From contig NZ_CP054139.1 of assembly GCF_013283875.1 (NCBI RefSeq), forward strand, positions 62,001 through 126,000: 64,000 bases of DNA. The letters are read 5' to 3'. This document shows, piece after piece, positions 53,388 through 62,731 of this stretch (position 1 is its first letter; every line of letters begins with the position of its first letter). The translations under genes were made by a program, and so were the position numbers. The notes below the pieces were generated by a model. It saw nothing but the letters and a program-made list of their open reading frames with translations, was not told where the DNA came from and searched no databases. The stretch comes from Mucilaginibacter mali. Lineage in GTDB: Bacteria > Bacteroidota > Bacteroidia > Sphingobacteriales > Sphingobacteriaceae.

Positions 53388-56036
53388 TTAGTTTTTGACG
53401 GCCCTATCCAAACACTCCTGAAGCACTACAGCAAACTCCTTATCGTTAGGCGGGGCAAATATGGTATTATGCTCGCCGGGGATATCGTGTACAAGCACGC
53501 CTCGTTTAGCAAACGGTTTCCAGCCCATGGTTTTAAAGTCGTCCATATAAAAGGTACGCTTTTTGGCGCGGAACAGATCAATAGCGATATCAACCGGCTC
53601 CACAAAATAATTATCCATGGCACGTTGGTTTTCCTCGTCTATTTGGTTAGAGTAGCCAAAGAAACCTTCCTGCTTTTGTTCCTTACCATGCGTAATGCGC
53701 CAGTATAAGCGGATGATGCGGCGTTTTATTTGCAGCCATTTGTATTCAATAGCACGCTTAGGATCTTCGGCTAATAATACAAAGCTATATAGCACCTGCA
53801 TAATAAAGAACCTTGTGTTATCGAATGTCTTTTTTATCCAGGAGTCGTGTTTTTGGGTTTGTGTTATATAAGTATCAAACATGGCCACCATGCGTACATC
53901 CCGGCCTTCGTTTTTCATTTGGCGGGCCATTTCGTAAGCAATGATACCACCCAGCGAGTACCCAGCCAAGGCGTACGGCCCGTCAGGATTTTTGGCGATG
54001 ATCTCGGCTATGTAACTGGCCGCTATCTCGCCCATATCGTCAAGCGGTTTATCAATGCCGTTCAGGCTTTTGGCTTGCAGACCGTAAACCGGTTGGTCAT
54101 CATCCAAATTCATGGCCAGCGCATTGAATAGTAAAACGTTTAAACCCGCGCCGTGCACAATGTATATCGGCATTTTATTGCCCTGTGGTTTAATAGGTAC
54201 TAATGAATCCCAGGTGATGGATTTTGAATCCATCTGCAAACGCAGGGACAGCTTTTCTACCGTAGAATGCTCAAACAATGTTGCCAGTGGCAGGCGTTTA
54301 CCGGTTTCCTGCTCAATGCGGGCCATAATTTTTACAGCTACTAAAGAGCGGCCACCCAGTTCGAAGAAGTTATCAAAAATGCCAACCTGCTCGATATTCA
54401 TATACTCCGACCAAATATCGGCCACCATTTTCTCAACCTCGGTGCGTGGAGCTACGTAGGTGTTGCGATGGCGTACAATAAATGGTATTGGGTTAGGCAT
54501 AGCCTTACGGTCAACCTTACCGTTCGGGGTGATCGGGATGGTGTCGATAACAGCGAAGTCGTCGGGCACCATGTATTCGGGCAGCTCGTCTATCAACGAT
54601 TGCTTCCAGGCATCCAGGTGCTGTACCGAATCTTCGTTCACATCAGCCAGTACAATATAAGCAACCAGGCGCATATCAGGCCCCATATCGCTGCGCGGCA
54701 TTACAACCACCTGCTTAATGTTTGCCTGTTTAGATAAGATAAATTCTATTTCCTCAACCTCAATGCGGTATCCGCGGATCTTCACCTGGTGATCGGTACG
54801 GCCAAGGCAAAAGATATCGCCTTTGGCATCAAAACGGCCTAAATCGCCTGTCCGGTAAACCTTAGCGCCAGGGATGCCGGTAAATTTATCGTCGATGAAT
54901 TTCTCCGCATTTAGTTCAGGGCGGTTAAGGTAACCAATGGCTACGCCTTCGCCGCCTATCAGTATCTCACCTTCCGATCCATCGGTCAGGTTATTCAGGT
55001 GCTCGTCTACAATGTATACCTGCGTGTTTAGTAACGGTTTGCCGATGGTGATATCGTCGATACTGGTTACATGCTTAATGGTTGAATAGATGGTGGTTTC
55101 GGTTGGGCCGTATTGGTTCCACAACTCCTTGCACAAAGGGATGATCTTGCTGGCCAGATCTTTGGTCAATGGCTCGCCGCCGGTGATGCCTTTAATTGGC
55201 AGCGGGTCTTTCCAGCCCGACTCTACCAGCATGCGCCAGGTATATGGCGTAGCCTGAAAGAAGGTAACGTCCTGTGTCTTTAATATTTCCAGCAGCGCGC
55301 GGCCATCTTTGGCGGTTACCGTATCTGTAATAATGAGGGTAGCGCCATGCATCAGCGGCAGGTACATCTCCAACCCAAAAATATCGAATGATATGGTGGT
55401 AATGCCAAGCAATACATCGTCGCTGGTCATCTTCAGGTGGGCCATGCCCAGTTCCAGGTTCAGCAGGTTGCGGTGGCGTATTTGTACACCTTTAGGCTTA
55501 CCTGTCGATCCGGAAGTATACAGGATATATATAAGGCTTTCGCCGGTAACTTCATTTTGGGGTTGCGTTGGCTCAAAATCGCTAAGCTTAGCTTGCAGAT
55601 CCTCAATATAAACTTCTTTTGAAGTGGTTTTATAGTGCCCCTGGTATTTGCGCTGCGTAAACAGGATCTTGGCGGCGCCATCTTCCAGCATAAACTCTAC
55701 ACGGTCGGTTGGGTAATCCGGATCGAGCGGAATATAAGCCGCCCCTGATTTAACGATCCCCAACAGCGCGATGATCATATCGGCCGAGCGGTCCATCGCT
55801 ATGCCAATAATATCGCCGGTTTTAATGCCCTCGGCTATCAGCGCGCGGGCAATACGGTTTGATGCTTCATCAAGCGTGCGGTAACTATATTGATGGTCCT
55901 GAAATTTAAGCGCTATTTTATCCGGATATTGCTTTGCTTTTTCGGCAATATAGGTATACACGGGGGTGTCTTTAGGATACTCAACAACTGGTCCTATCCC
56001 AACGTTCAAAAGATCATTATGCTCCTGATCGGCCAT
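53388..56036 (-). CDS. Single-module NRPS: adenylation, carrier and thioesterase domains
   Basis: 882 residues. Adenylation domain, residues about 20-530, with all cores (A3 LYTSGSTGKPKGV, A5 NQYGPTETT, A7 YRTGDLGRFDAKGD, A8 RTDHQVKIRGYRIEVEEIE, A10 PNGKVDRKAMP). Carrier domain about 545-620 with the attachment Ser in FFELGGRSLVAV. Type I thioesterase about 635-880 with Ser in AGYSLGGII, Asp in VAMFDTYI and His in PGEHNTIF. No condensation domain. My hand-read specificity residues are D-I-L-Q-I-G-Q-I-Y-K, which resembles glycine codes but is uncertain. It could load one amino acid and hydrolyse or transfer it. Lies inside an exopolysaccharide cluster next to its PPTase. All catalytic residues present. 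Confidence 0.93.
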   Translation of the reverse strand: MADQEHNDLLNVGIGPVVEYPKDTPVYTYIAEKAKQYPDKIALKFQDHQYSYRTLDEASNRIARALIAEGIKTGDIIGIAMDRSADMIIALLGIVKSGAAYIPLDPDYPTDRVEFMLEDGAAKILFTQRKYQGHYKTTSKEVYIEDLQAKLSDFEPTQPQNEVTGESLIYILYTSGSTGKPKGVQIRHRNLLNLELGMAHLKMTSDDVLLGITTISFDIFGLEMYLPLMHGATLIITDTVTAKDGRALLEILKTQDVTFFQATPYTWRMLVESGWKDPLPIKGITGGEPLTKDLASKIIPLCKELWNQYGPTETTIYSTIKHVTSIDDITIGKPLLNTQVYIVDEHLNNLTDGSEGEILIGGEGVAIGYLNRPELNAEKFIDDKFTGIPGAKVYRTGDLGRFDAKGDIFCLGRTDHQVKIRGYRIEVEEIEFILSKQANIKQVVVMPRSDMGPDMRLVAYIVLADVNEDSVQHLDAWKQSLIDELPEYMVPDDFAVIDTIPITPNGKVDRKAMPNPIPFIVRHRNTYVAPRTEVEKMVADIWSEYMNIEQVGIFDNFFELGGRSLVAVKIMARIEQETGKRLPLATLFEHSTVEKLSLRLQMDSKSITWDSLVPIKPQGNKMPIYIVHGAGLNVLLFNALAMNLDDDQPVYGLQAKSLNGIDKPLDDMGEIAASYIAEIIAKNPDGPYALAGYSLGGIIAYEMARQMKNEGRDVRMVAMFDTYITQTQKHDSWIKKTFDNTRFFIMQVLYSFVLLAEDPKRAIEYKWLQIKRRIIRLYWRITHGKEQKQEGFFGYSNQIDEENQRAMDNYFVEPVDIAIDLFRAKKRTFYMDDFKTMGWKPFAKRGVLVHDIPGEHNTIFAPPNDKEFAVVLQECLDRAVKN

Positions 56037-56152
56037 TTAATCAATTCGTTTTAAATTGGTGTTGTAAAATTAATGCTTTTGGCAAATTATTTTATACAAC
56101 ATTCTTTAAGGGTGTGATATTTTTTGTTTTGACGCTTTTATGTACGCCAAAA

Positions 56153-57343
56153 TTATGCCATTGGTTCTTTGGGAACCTCGTGCGCGGTATGAATAAATTT
56201 CTTATTCGCTCCTTTTAACTTAAATAACAGGGCGAACATGGTAAAGAATATAAATGGTAAGCGCAATACGGCATTCAGTAACTTTTTGTTAAAGAATGAT
56301 GGCGGGATGGCCGCCACAATAGCCGTATAACATAAGCCGGTTGCCACCAGCCACCAGCGCCATGAAGGCCCAACGCCAATAAAGGAGATGGCCAGCATCA
56401 TAGGCATTATGCCCAGCATTAGTACGCGGGGCAGGATGGATAACTGGTAGATCTCATTAAAGTGATCGCGGTTACCATGTTTAAACAGTTCGGCCAGGCC
56501 GGCTTTCCAGTAACGGCCAAACAAGCTGAACTGAGCCGATAACCATCGCTTACGTTGATTTTTGAAATTATCGGGCTTGCTTACCTTTTCGTCGTACATC
56601 AGCGCTTCTTCGCTATAGGCCACACTAATGCGCTCGTGTGTAAGCAACAGGCCCATTTCTTTATCAAAGCCGCCAACGGCGTCAATACGCATCATTACAT
56701 CTTTAAACAACTGGTAATCCAGCGCCATACCCGAACCAATAATGGCCGCGCTAAGGTTAAACACTCGTTGCGCTTTGCGGAAGATATGGTTATTGATCTC
56801 CTCGCTAATCGCATCAAGCATGGCTATGGAGGTTTCGCTATTCAGCGCTACACGATGGCCCTGCACTACTTTTTCGCCGGCTACCAGGTAACGGTTAATG
56901 TGGTGCAGGAAATCCGGAGCGGCGATGTTATCGATATCGTAAACCACGGCTGCGTCAAAACCTTCTTCGGTATTTTCGATGGCTTTGTTCAGGGCTTTTG
57001 ATTTGGTGCTGCTTTCAAAAAATACCTCAACCACCTGCAGGTCCATTGCCCGTAGTTGTTCCACGGTTTCGGGCTGTAGCTTATCGGCAATTATGCAAAC
57101 ATGGTATTTGTCTTTAGGATAATCCAGGTTGGCGGTTTTGGCGGCCGTGTTCAGTATAATGGCATCTTCTTTATAAGCCGGGATGTAGAGTACAAACTTT
57201 AACAGCTTATCGGTAACCGGTGGTTCGGGCACTTTAATTAGCCGGCCACACACCGAAAAAAAGAACAGGTACAGGCAGTATATCCCCAGGTAAATAAAAA
57301 TTATCCAAAAAATTATATCCGCGATGGTTAATAAAATATCCAT
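56153..57343 (-). CDS. Processive-type glycosyltransferase family 2
   Basis: 396 residues. N-terminal helix (FWIIFIYLGIYCLYLFFFSV), GT-A domain with VLYIPAYKEDAIILNTAAKT, VVYDIDNIAAPDFL (DxD), LLTHERISVAYSEEALMYDE as the acid-base region and NQRKRWLSAQFSLF carrying QxxRW, and three or four C-terminal helices. QxxRW marks cellulose- or hyaluronan-synthase-like enzymes that extend a chain while moving it across the membrane. 116 bases ahead of the NRPS gene. Confidence 0.92.
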   Translation of the reverse strand: MDILLTIADIIFWIIFIYLGIYCLYLFFFSVCGRLIKVPEPPVTDKLLKFVLYIPAYKEDAIILNTAAKTANLDYPKDKYHVCIIADKLQPETVEQLRAMDLQVVEVFFESSTKSKALNKAIENTEEGFDAAVVYDIDNIAAPDFLHHINRYLVAGEKVVQGHRVALNSETSIAMLDAISEEINNHIFRKAQRVFNLSAAIIGSGMALDYQLFKDVMMRIDAVGGFDKEMGLLLTHERISVAYSEEALMYDEKVSKPDNFKNQRKRWLSAQFSLFGRYWKAGLAELFKHGNRDHFNEIYQLSILPRVLMLGIMPMMLAISFIGVGPSWRWWLVATGLCYTAIVAAIPPSFFNKKLLNAVLRLPFIFFTMFALLFKLKGANKKFIHTAHEVPKEPMA

Positions 57344-57415
57344 ATACCTGTACTATTGATATTGCTGATTTTAATCTACAATTAGTGTAATTATTGCCCG
57401 TTTTATTTTCCCCTT

Positions 57416-57499
57416 GTCATTCTGGGCGATAGCGAAGAATCCCCGGGTTGCACAGTGGCAATGCATAGTTTGGGATTCTTCGCTATCGCTCAGAATAAC
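57416..57499. repeat. R5 palindromic repeat between the flippase and GT2 genes
   Basis: GTCATTCTGGGCGATAGCGA with AGAATCCC on the left and GGGATTCTTCGCTATCGCTC with AGAATAAC on the right. Here it lies between two genes of the same direction rather than at a convergent junction, so it could weaken read-through to the GT2-NRPS-PPTase part. Confidence 0.8.
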
Positions 57500-57511
57500 G
57501 GACCGGATGGA

Positions 57512-58864
57512 TTACTCAAGCCCTGCCTTTTTACGTAATAAAGAACCGATCAGTTCTTTCAACTCGGCATAACCCAGGGTAAAAATATCCTTTATCGTAA
57601 AATCGAGATACTTGCGCAGCGACCAGTACCCATAAACAATACCGGTGCTGAAAGTAAATATCGATGCCAGCGCTACGCCGTAAATGTTATGGAATATCAA
57701 TAAGCCTACCACATCGGCAATTACGTTTACGGTTAGCATAATATATACCTTTATCATGTTCACCCGTGGCTTGTTGATCATATCCAGTGTAATGCCCATA
57801 AACCTGTCAAGCGGCATTAAAATGGCAATAAACATAAAGATGCGGAACACCAGCGCGGCCTCGCTACCGGTATATTTTTTACCGCCAAGGATAGTTACCA
57901 GTATATCGGCACCTAAAAAGCAAACCAAACAAATGGGTATTAGCGCCAGCGTCATCATGCCGGCAAATTTTTTCATTACGTATACCACTTCTTTATCATC
58001 GCCCTTGTTTGATGCTGCCGATATCATTGGCATAGCCGTTGACGTAAAACTGCGGATGGTGATCTCTATCACTTGCATCAGTTGCTGGGCCATACTATAT
58101 ACGGCCACAGCAGCGGCGGCTACGTTGCTCATCAGCATAAAATTAATTACATAGTTATCAGATGCTTTTAATAATTGCGCCGCGATAGATGTGCCCACGC
58201 TAAATTTCCCGTAATGGAAAAGCTCTTTAACGCTTTCTTTAGAGCGTTTTTTAACGGTGTATATTTTGTCCCAACCTATAGTTAGCGAAACTATACTGGT
58301 AATAACGCAGGTTAAAAAGTGCGCGTAAACGCAATTACGGAAAGTTAAATGCCCGGTAAATATCAATATGACAATAAAAAATGGAAGCAGCGACTGGCTA
58401 ATGGCCCGTAATATCAGCAATATGCCAAAACGCCCTTCGGCTTGTAATATCCACAAAGCAACACTGTAGGGTAACATTGCCAGGAAGGTAATGCCAAACC
58501 ATTGGATCATGATCCGGGTGGCTTCGGAGGCGGTATCGTAAAAAAGAAAATAGCATACCAGGTTGAGGGCGCAGGCGGCCATCGTGATCCAGAAACCAAT
58601 GTACCAGGCCGAACCGGCTATATTCTCGGCGCGATCTTTTGAAACGCCTGTATAAAATTTGATGAGCGAGTTTTGCAAAAAGCCTGTACGGAAAACATCC
58701 GCAAGGGTGATGGTATTGAAGATAAAGAGGAACCAGTAGCCTAATTCTTCTTTAGTTTTAAAATTGTGCGCAACAAGCATATAGGTAATCATACCCAGGG
58801 CTGCCATCATGACATTTCCGGCAAAAGACAGGAAATGGTTATTGCGTAATTTCTTTAAAATCAT
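57512..58864 (-). CDS. Polysaccharide flippase (Wzx/MATE-like)
   Basis: 450 residues with 12-14 membrane helices (FAGNVMMAALGMITYMLVAH, WYIGFWITMAACALNLVCYF, MLPYSVALWILQAEG, and others). Pattern of the PST/oligosaccharide flippase group, moving undecaprenyl-linked repeat units to the periplasmic side. Its ATG overlaps by one base the stop of the polymerase-like gene upstream, so the two are coupled. The C-terminal 40 residues are cytoplasmic and basic. Confidence 0.9.
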   Translation of the reverse strand: MILKKLRNNHFLSFAGNVMMAALGMITYMLVAHNFKTKEELGYWFLFIFNTITLADVFRTGFLQNSLIKFYTGVSKDRAENIAGSAWYIGFWITMAACALNLVCYFLFYDTASEATRIMIQWFGITFLAMLPYSVALWILQAEGRFGILLILRAISQSLLPFFIVILIFTGHLTFRNCVYAHFLTCVITSIVSLTIGWDKIYTVKKRSKESVKELFHYGKFSVGTSIAAQLLKASDNYVINFMLMSNVAAAAVAVYSMAQQLMQVIEITIRSFTSTAMPMISAASNKGDDKEVVYVMKKFAGMMTLALIPICLVCFLGADILVTILGGKKYTGSEAALVFRIFMFIAILMPLDRFMGITLDMINKPRVNMIKVYIMLTVNVIADVVGLLIFHNIYGVALASIFTFSTGIVYGYWSLRKYLDFTIKDIFTLGYAELKELIGSLLRKKAGLE

Positions 58865-60366
58865 CAGTTAGTTGTTAGCGGGGCATTATTTGCTGAATTT
58901 AACGATAATTGCTTTTCATCGTCCAATCTTTTTAAAACATTTATCAACGCTATACATAAATAGAACATGATATTGGCCGGAAACTGCACTATGGATTGCT
59001 GCGGATAGCTGCCAATGTTAAAAGCAAACAACACAATAAGCATCACCAAACAATAATTCTTTATTTCGGGGTCTTTGATCAGGAAGAAATTATTGATGCC
59101 GATGCGCAGGGCCGTATAAATTAAAAAGCAAAACAGGAACAGGCCAACATAACCCAATTCAACCGCTACGCGCACGTAAGTACTATCGGGCGGGAACTTT
59201 GACAGGGGAGAGTTAGGCGCGAAACGTTGCCCCCAGATACCCACCGCGCCCAGGCCTGCGCCAATGGGGTGGGCATGGATGTAAGGTTGTATAAACGCCT
59301 GGTTCTTGGCGCGCTCGTTAAATGATGCATCGGCACTTGGCTTAAACGCGCTTTGAAAACGCAGTAAAGTACCATTATGGGTAGGCATTAGTATCAGCAC
59401 AGCCATTACCAGGGCGCCTGCTATACTTGCTACCATTACCTTTTTATTAAAGTGCAGCACGGCTAATAAGGCCAGGCATGCCGGTACGATGACGTAGCCA
59501 GCCCTTGTACCCGAAAATAGCATGGCATCCATAAAGAAAGGGATCATCAGGCTCATTACCCATTTTTTCCAGGTGGCGTGCGGGCCGAATAAAAGGGCGA
59601 TGCACATAACTGTACCAATGGCCATATTGTAGGCGTATACTACCGGGTCGGAAAATATAGAGAATTTGCGCCAGTGCCCCATCTGGAAGTTAAGGTGCAT
59701 GGTAAGCGGGTTTTTACGCAACACGGCCCATTCATAAGGGAAGTAGCCGTTTGCCTCCTGCGCAAAGCCGTATATCGCGCCGATTACCGAGAACCACAAC
59801 CATACCTTCATCAACAGTTTAACAAATTTCAGATCGTTTATCTGGTAGATGAAAACAAAGTACATCAGCATTAAAACCGCCACTGTGCGCACTGTATAAA
59901 CCCATGCCAGGATGGAGGCCGCTACCGGGTTTACCACTTCGAAAAAGTTTAACCCTATCCATGCCAATATCAGGTAACTGATGGGGTCGGCATAGATCTT
60001 CCACTTGCGGTTGTATTTCTGTTTCAGGAAAAAGCCAAGGATGAGCAAATATTCCAGCGCGTCCATACTGGTACCTATGGGCGCTTCGGTAAATAAACCG
60101 GCAAAATTGACAAAATGCGACCAGGCAAAAAATATAACGATGCCAAATTTAGGATAAGCGATAATGCCATATATTACGGGCACGCCTACTATAATGGCCA
60201 GTATGGCCGCCCCGCCAAACATGCCATACATATACACCACATAGCTTACAAACATTGCCGCAGCCACCAGGAACAGCCAGGCTAAAGGCCCCGACAGCCG
60301 GTTGGCAAGTATTTTTTGCCAAAGCGTTTTTTTGTTCGCGTTCCGTGTCAGGTCAATTTCGTACAT
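58864..60366 (-). CDS. O-antigen ligase/polymerase-like membrane protein (Wzy/WaaL type)
   Basis: 500 residues with about 12 membrane helices. Large periplasmic loop near residues 310-390 with HAHPIGAGLGAVGIWGQRFA and FPPDSTYVRVAVELGYVGLF, and the SGTRAGYVIVPACLALL segment, as in Wzy_C/O-antigen ligase proteins. It would join repeat units or ligate chains in the periplasm; polymerase is more likely given Wzc and Wzx neighbours. Overlaps the flippase gene by one base. Confidence 0.9.
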   Translation of the reverse strand: MYEIDLTRNANKKTLWQKILANRLSGPLAWLFLVAAAMFVSYVVYMYGMFGGAAILAIIVGVPVIYGIIAYPKFGIVIFFAWSHFVNFAGLFTEAPIGTSMDALEYLLILGFFLKQKYNRKWKIYADPISYLILAWIGLNFFEVVNPVAASILAWVYTVRTVAVLMLMYFVFIYQINDLKFVKLLMKVWLWFSVIGAIYGFAQEANGYFPYEWAVLRKNPLTMHLNFQMGHWRKFSIFSDPVVYAYNMAIGTVMCIALLFGPHATWKKWVMSLMIPFFMDAMLFSGTRAGYVIVPACLALLAVLHFNKKVMVASIAGALVMAVLILMPTHNGTLLRFQSAFKPSADASFNERAKNQAFIQPYIHAHPIGAGLGAVGIWGQRFAPNSPLSKFPPDSTYVRVAVELGYVGLFLFCFLIYTALRIGINNFFLIKDPEIKNYCLVMLIVLFAFNIGSYPQQSIVQFPANIMFYLCIALINVLKRLDDEKQLSLNSANNAPLTTN

Positions 60367-60380
60367 GAGCGGGGGGAGAT

Positions 60381-60518
60381 CTATAAAAACATCACTTTCA
60401 TAAACCAGATAAACACACCTATAAAGGCAAAAATAATGGCCGCTTTACGCTTTTTATTATCATATGCGCTCAAATCTTTGAACGGGTCTTCGGCTACAAC
60501 TTTAGGCTTTTCCTTCAT
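60381..60518 (-). CDS. 45-residue single-span membrane protein
   Basis: Starts at the ATG at 60518: MKEKPKVVAEDPFKDLSAYD, then NKKRK, then a membrane helix (AAIIFAFIGVFIWFMKVMFL) and a TAG stop. Positive residues before the helix give an N-in orientation. It lies between the Wzc-like gene (56 bases away) and the polymerase gene (14 bases), on the same strand. Codon pattern and spacing support translation; no family recognised. Easily missed because of its length. Confidence 0.6.
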   Translation of the reverse strand: MKEKPKVVAEDPFKDLSAYDNKKRKAAIIFAFIGVFIWFMKVMFL

Positions 60519-60574
60519 AACACAAAAATTGTATTTGATATTGATATACGATCAGGCCCGGGGTGGCCCGGCAA

Positions 60575-62731
60575 TTACCTTTTCTTTTTTTTGATATTAT
60601 ATGCCGATTTGTTCAGTACCCAGCCGGCAAATTTATCGCCCGCGCCCTGCAGGTATTTTACCAGCGCTTTTTTACCGTTTACAATACTTTGCCCGGCCTC
60701 AAAAACGGCAATAAACTTATTGGTAAACAACAACCACTCTTTTGCCTTATTCATCTCATCAAGCGACGGGGTTTCAATGATGATCACATCATAAACGCTT
60801 TTTAGTTCGTTTAATTTTTGACGAATAAAGCGTTCATCGCCAATTTCAAGCAGGGTAACATCGCCGCCATGGTTGCCCATTACACTGTTGGTATTGATAA
60901 TGGTATCATAACTGCCCGGGGTGTTTTTAAACACATCCTCTACATACAGTTTGGGGTTTACGGTTTTGCTGATGGTCGGGTTCTCGAAATTGCCATCGAT
61001 CAACAATACCTTTTTGTTGATCATGGAATACGAATAGGCAAGGCTGATGGCCAGCAGGGTTTTACCCTCGCCGCCCTTCATACTGGTAATGGCGACTACT
61101 TTTTCGCCATCAAGTTCCTGGTCTATTTCAAAGCGGATGGCGCGCAGCAGATCTTTAAATTGCGCCATTTTATCGCGGTTCTCTACATCCCAAAGCTTAC
61201 GCAGGTCTAACGTGTTGCCGCTCACCAAATTCAGATAACCCAATACCGGTATTTGAGTCGCATTGGCCAGTTGTGTTGGGTTTTTGATACTGTCATCCAA
61301 AAAGAACATCACAAACAACACCATCAGCACAGCAAAGCCCGAAACAAAACCACTTAATATCACCAGCAGCATTTTTTTTGATGGCTCCGCCGGTTCGGGC
61401 ATGGCCACCTGCACCTGTATCAGTTTTGATGAAGACGCCGATTGCAGATTGGTTAAGTTATATTTAGACAGGGCCTCCTGGTACTCGTGGCTGGCATTGT
61501 CAATATCATAATAAAACGATTTTAGCCTGGCATCCAGGGGTACCAGCTTATCATATTGCGATTTCAGCTTACGTTGCTGATCCTCCATCAGCTGGATACT
61601 GTAGCGGGCCAGGTCATACGATACCTCCAGCTCATTTTTTCTTCTTCGCAACTCGTCTTTACCCACAAGCGGATTAAGAATATACTGATCGGATGTTTGG
61701 TTCATTTGCTCGGTTAATACCTTCTGTATCGAATCGAGCGAGACTTTTATGCGCTTATCAAAATTGCTGCGTACGTACTTGTCAGACAGTTCGTGCATTT
61801 TATCGCGCGTGCTGCTTACGGCAATATTTAACTTGGTAACATTGGCCTCGATGTACTTGCGCTCGTTCGGGTCAAATTTCTGATCGATGTTATCGATAGC
61901 GCCCCGGTAGCTTTCGGCGTCTTTATTGGCCTGCAGTAGTCTTTCGTCGTTAGCAGACATTTGCGAACTGATGGTCCTTGATTGATCATCGATGTTCATT
62001 ATACTGTGAGCAACCCTGTAGGCCAGCAAGCTGTCCTGCTTGTCCTTCAGTATTTTGCGCTTCTGCTTCATCATATCGCTTAGATAATTGATGGCGCCCG
62101 ATTCAGTTTCCTTTAGCGAGGCGGTATGATAAGCGATAAATCCCTGGATAAGCGTGTTTACGATGAACGCCGAAAGTTCAGGATTTTCGGTATCGATAGA
62201 TACACTCATAAAATCGCTGTCGCCATCCCTTTTTATCCCAAGTCCATACTCTAACGAACGCTGATCATATCGCTTTTCTATCAGCATGTCATTCAGCCAT
62301 TTATCGTACTCTACGTGCAGGTTAAGAGGCTCCAGTTTGGCCAGCTTATCCTTGAAATAGGGTACCGCGCGCGCGCTGTCTCTTTTGTTGAAATGGACGT
62401 AATCTTTTCCTTGCGGGCGGAATGGCTTGTTTGTGGTCAGATCGTGCAGGATAAGGTTGTACGAAACCATATCCATCATTTTCTTTAGCCGCATTACCTC
62501 TTCCAGGTTGCTGAATTTGCCGGCAATAGCGGCGTCCTGTAGTGTACTGGCAATAGGATCAAGCAGTTGGCGGCTTTGGTCGACGATGCCGGTAGCCATA
62601 CGGCCGGTGGATACAAACTCTAAGGGCAGGCGTTTTACGAGAAAGTGAGTTACGATTATTGTTACCAGCGGAACAATAATGATGACATATTTATATTTTA
62701 GTATAAGTTTAAAAAACTCTTTTAATTCCAT
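60575..62731 (-). CDS. Wzc-like exopolysaccharide chain-length/co-polymerase protein with P-loop domain
   Basis: 718 residues. Wzz domain at the N-terminus with a first helix (YKYVIIIVPLVTIIVTHFLV), a long periplasmic coiled-coil region (about 170-450), a second helix near 490 (MLLVILSGFVSGFAVLMVLF) preceded by the Pro-rich motif MPEPAEPSKK, and a cytoplasmic CpsD/BY-kinase domain with Walker A SMKGGEGKTLLAIS and Walker A' VLLIDGNFENPTIS. The C-terminus (LNKSAYNIKKKKR) has one tyrosine only, not the usual Tyr cluster, so autophosphorylation signalling may differ. Its ATG overlaps the stop of the TolC-like gene by one base. Confidence 0.92.
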   Translation of the reverse strand: MELKEFFKLILKYKYVIIIVPLVTIIVTHFLVKRLPLEFVSTGRMATGIVDQSRQLLDPIASTLQDAAIAGKFSNLEEVMRLKKMMDMVSYNLILHDLTTNKPFRPQGKDYVHFNKRDSARAVPYFKDKLAKLEPLNLHVEYDKWLNDMLIEKRYDQRSLEYGLGIKRDGDSDFMSVSIDTENPELSAFIVNTLIQGFIAYHTASLKETESGAINYLSDMMKQKRKILKDKQDSLLAYRVAHSIMNIDDQSRTISSQMSANDERLLQANKDAESYRGAIDNIDQKFDPNERKYIEANVTKLNIAVSSTRDKMHELSDKYVRSNFDKRIKVSLDSIQKVLTEQMNQTSDQYILNPLVGKDELRRRKNELEVSYDLARYSIQLMEDQQRKLKSQYDKLVPLDARLKSFYYDIDNASHEYQEALSKYNLTNLQSASSSKLIQVQVAMPEPAEPSKKMLLVILSGFVSGFAVLMVLFVMFFLDDSIKNPTQLANATQIPVLGYLNLVSGNTLDLRKLWDVENRDKMAQFKDLLRAIRFEIDQELDGEKVVAITSMKGGEGKTLLAISLAYSYSMINKKVLLIDGNFENPTISKTVNPKLYVEDVFKNTPGSYDTIINTNSVMGNHGGDVTLLEIGDERFIRQKLNELKSVYDVIIIETPSLDEMNKAKEWLLFTNKFIAVFEAGQSIVNGKKALVKYLQGAGDKFAGWVLNKSAYNIKKKKR

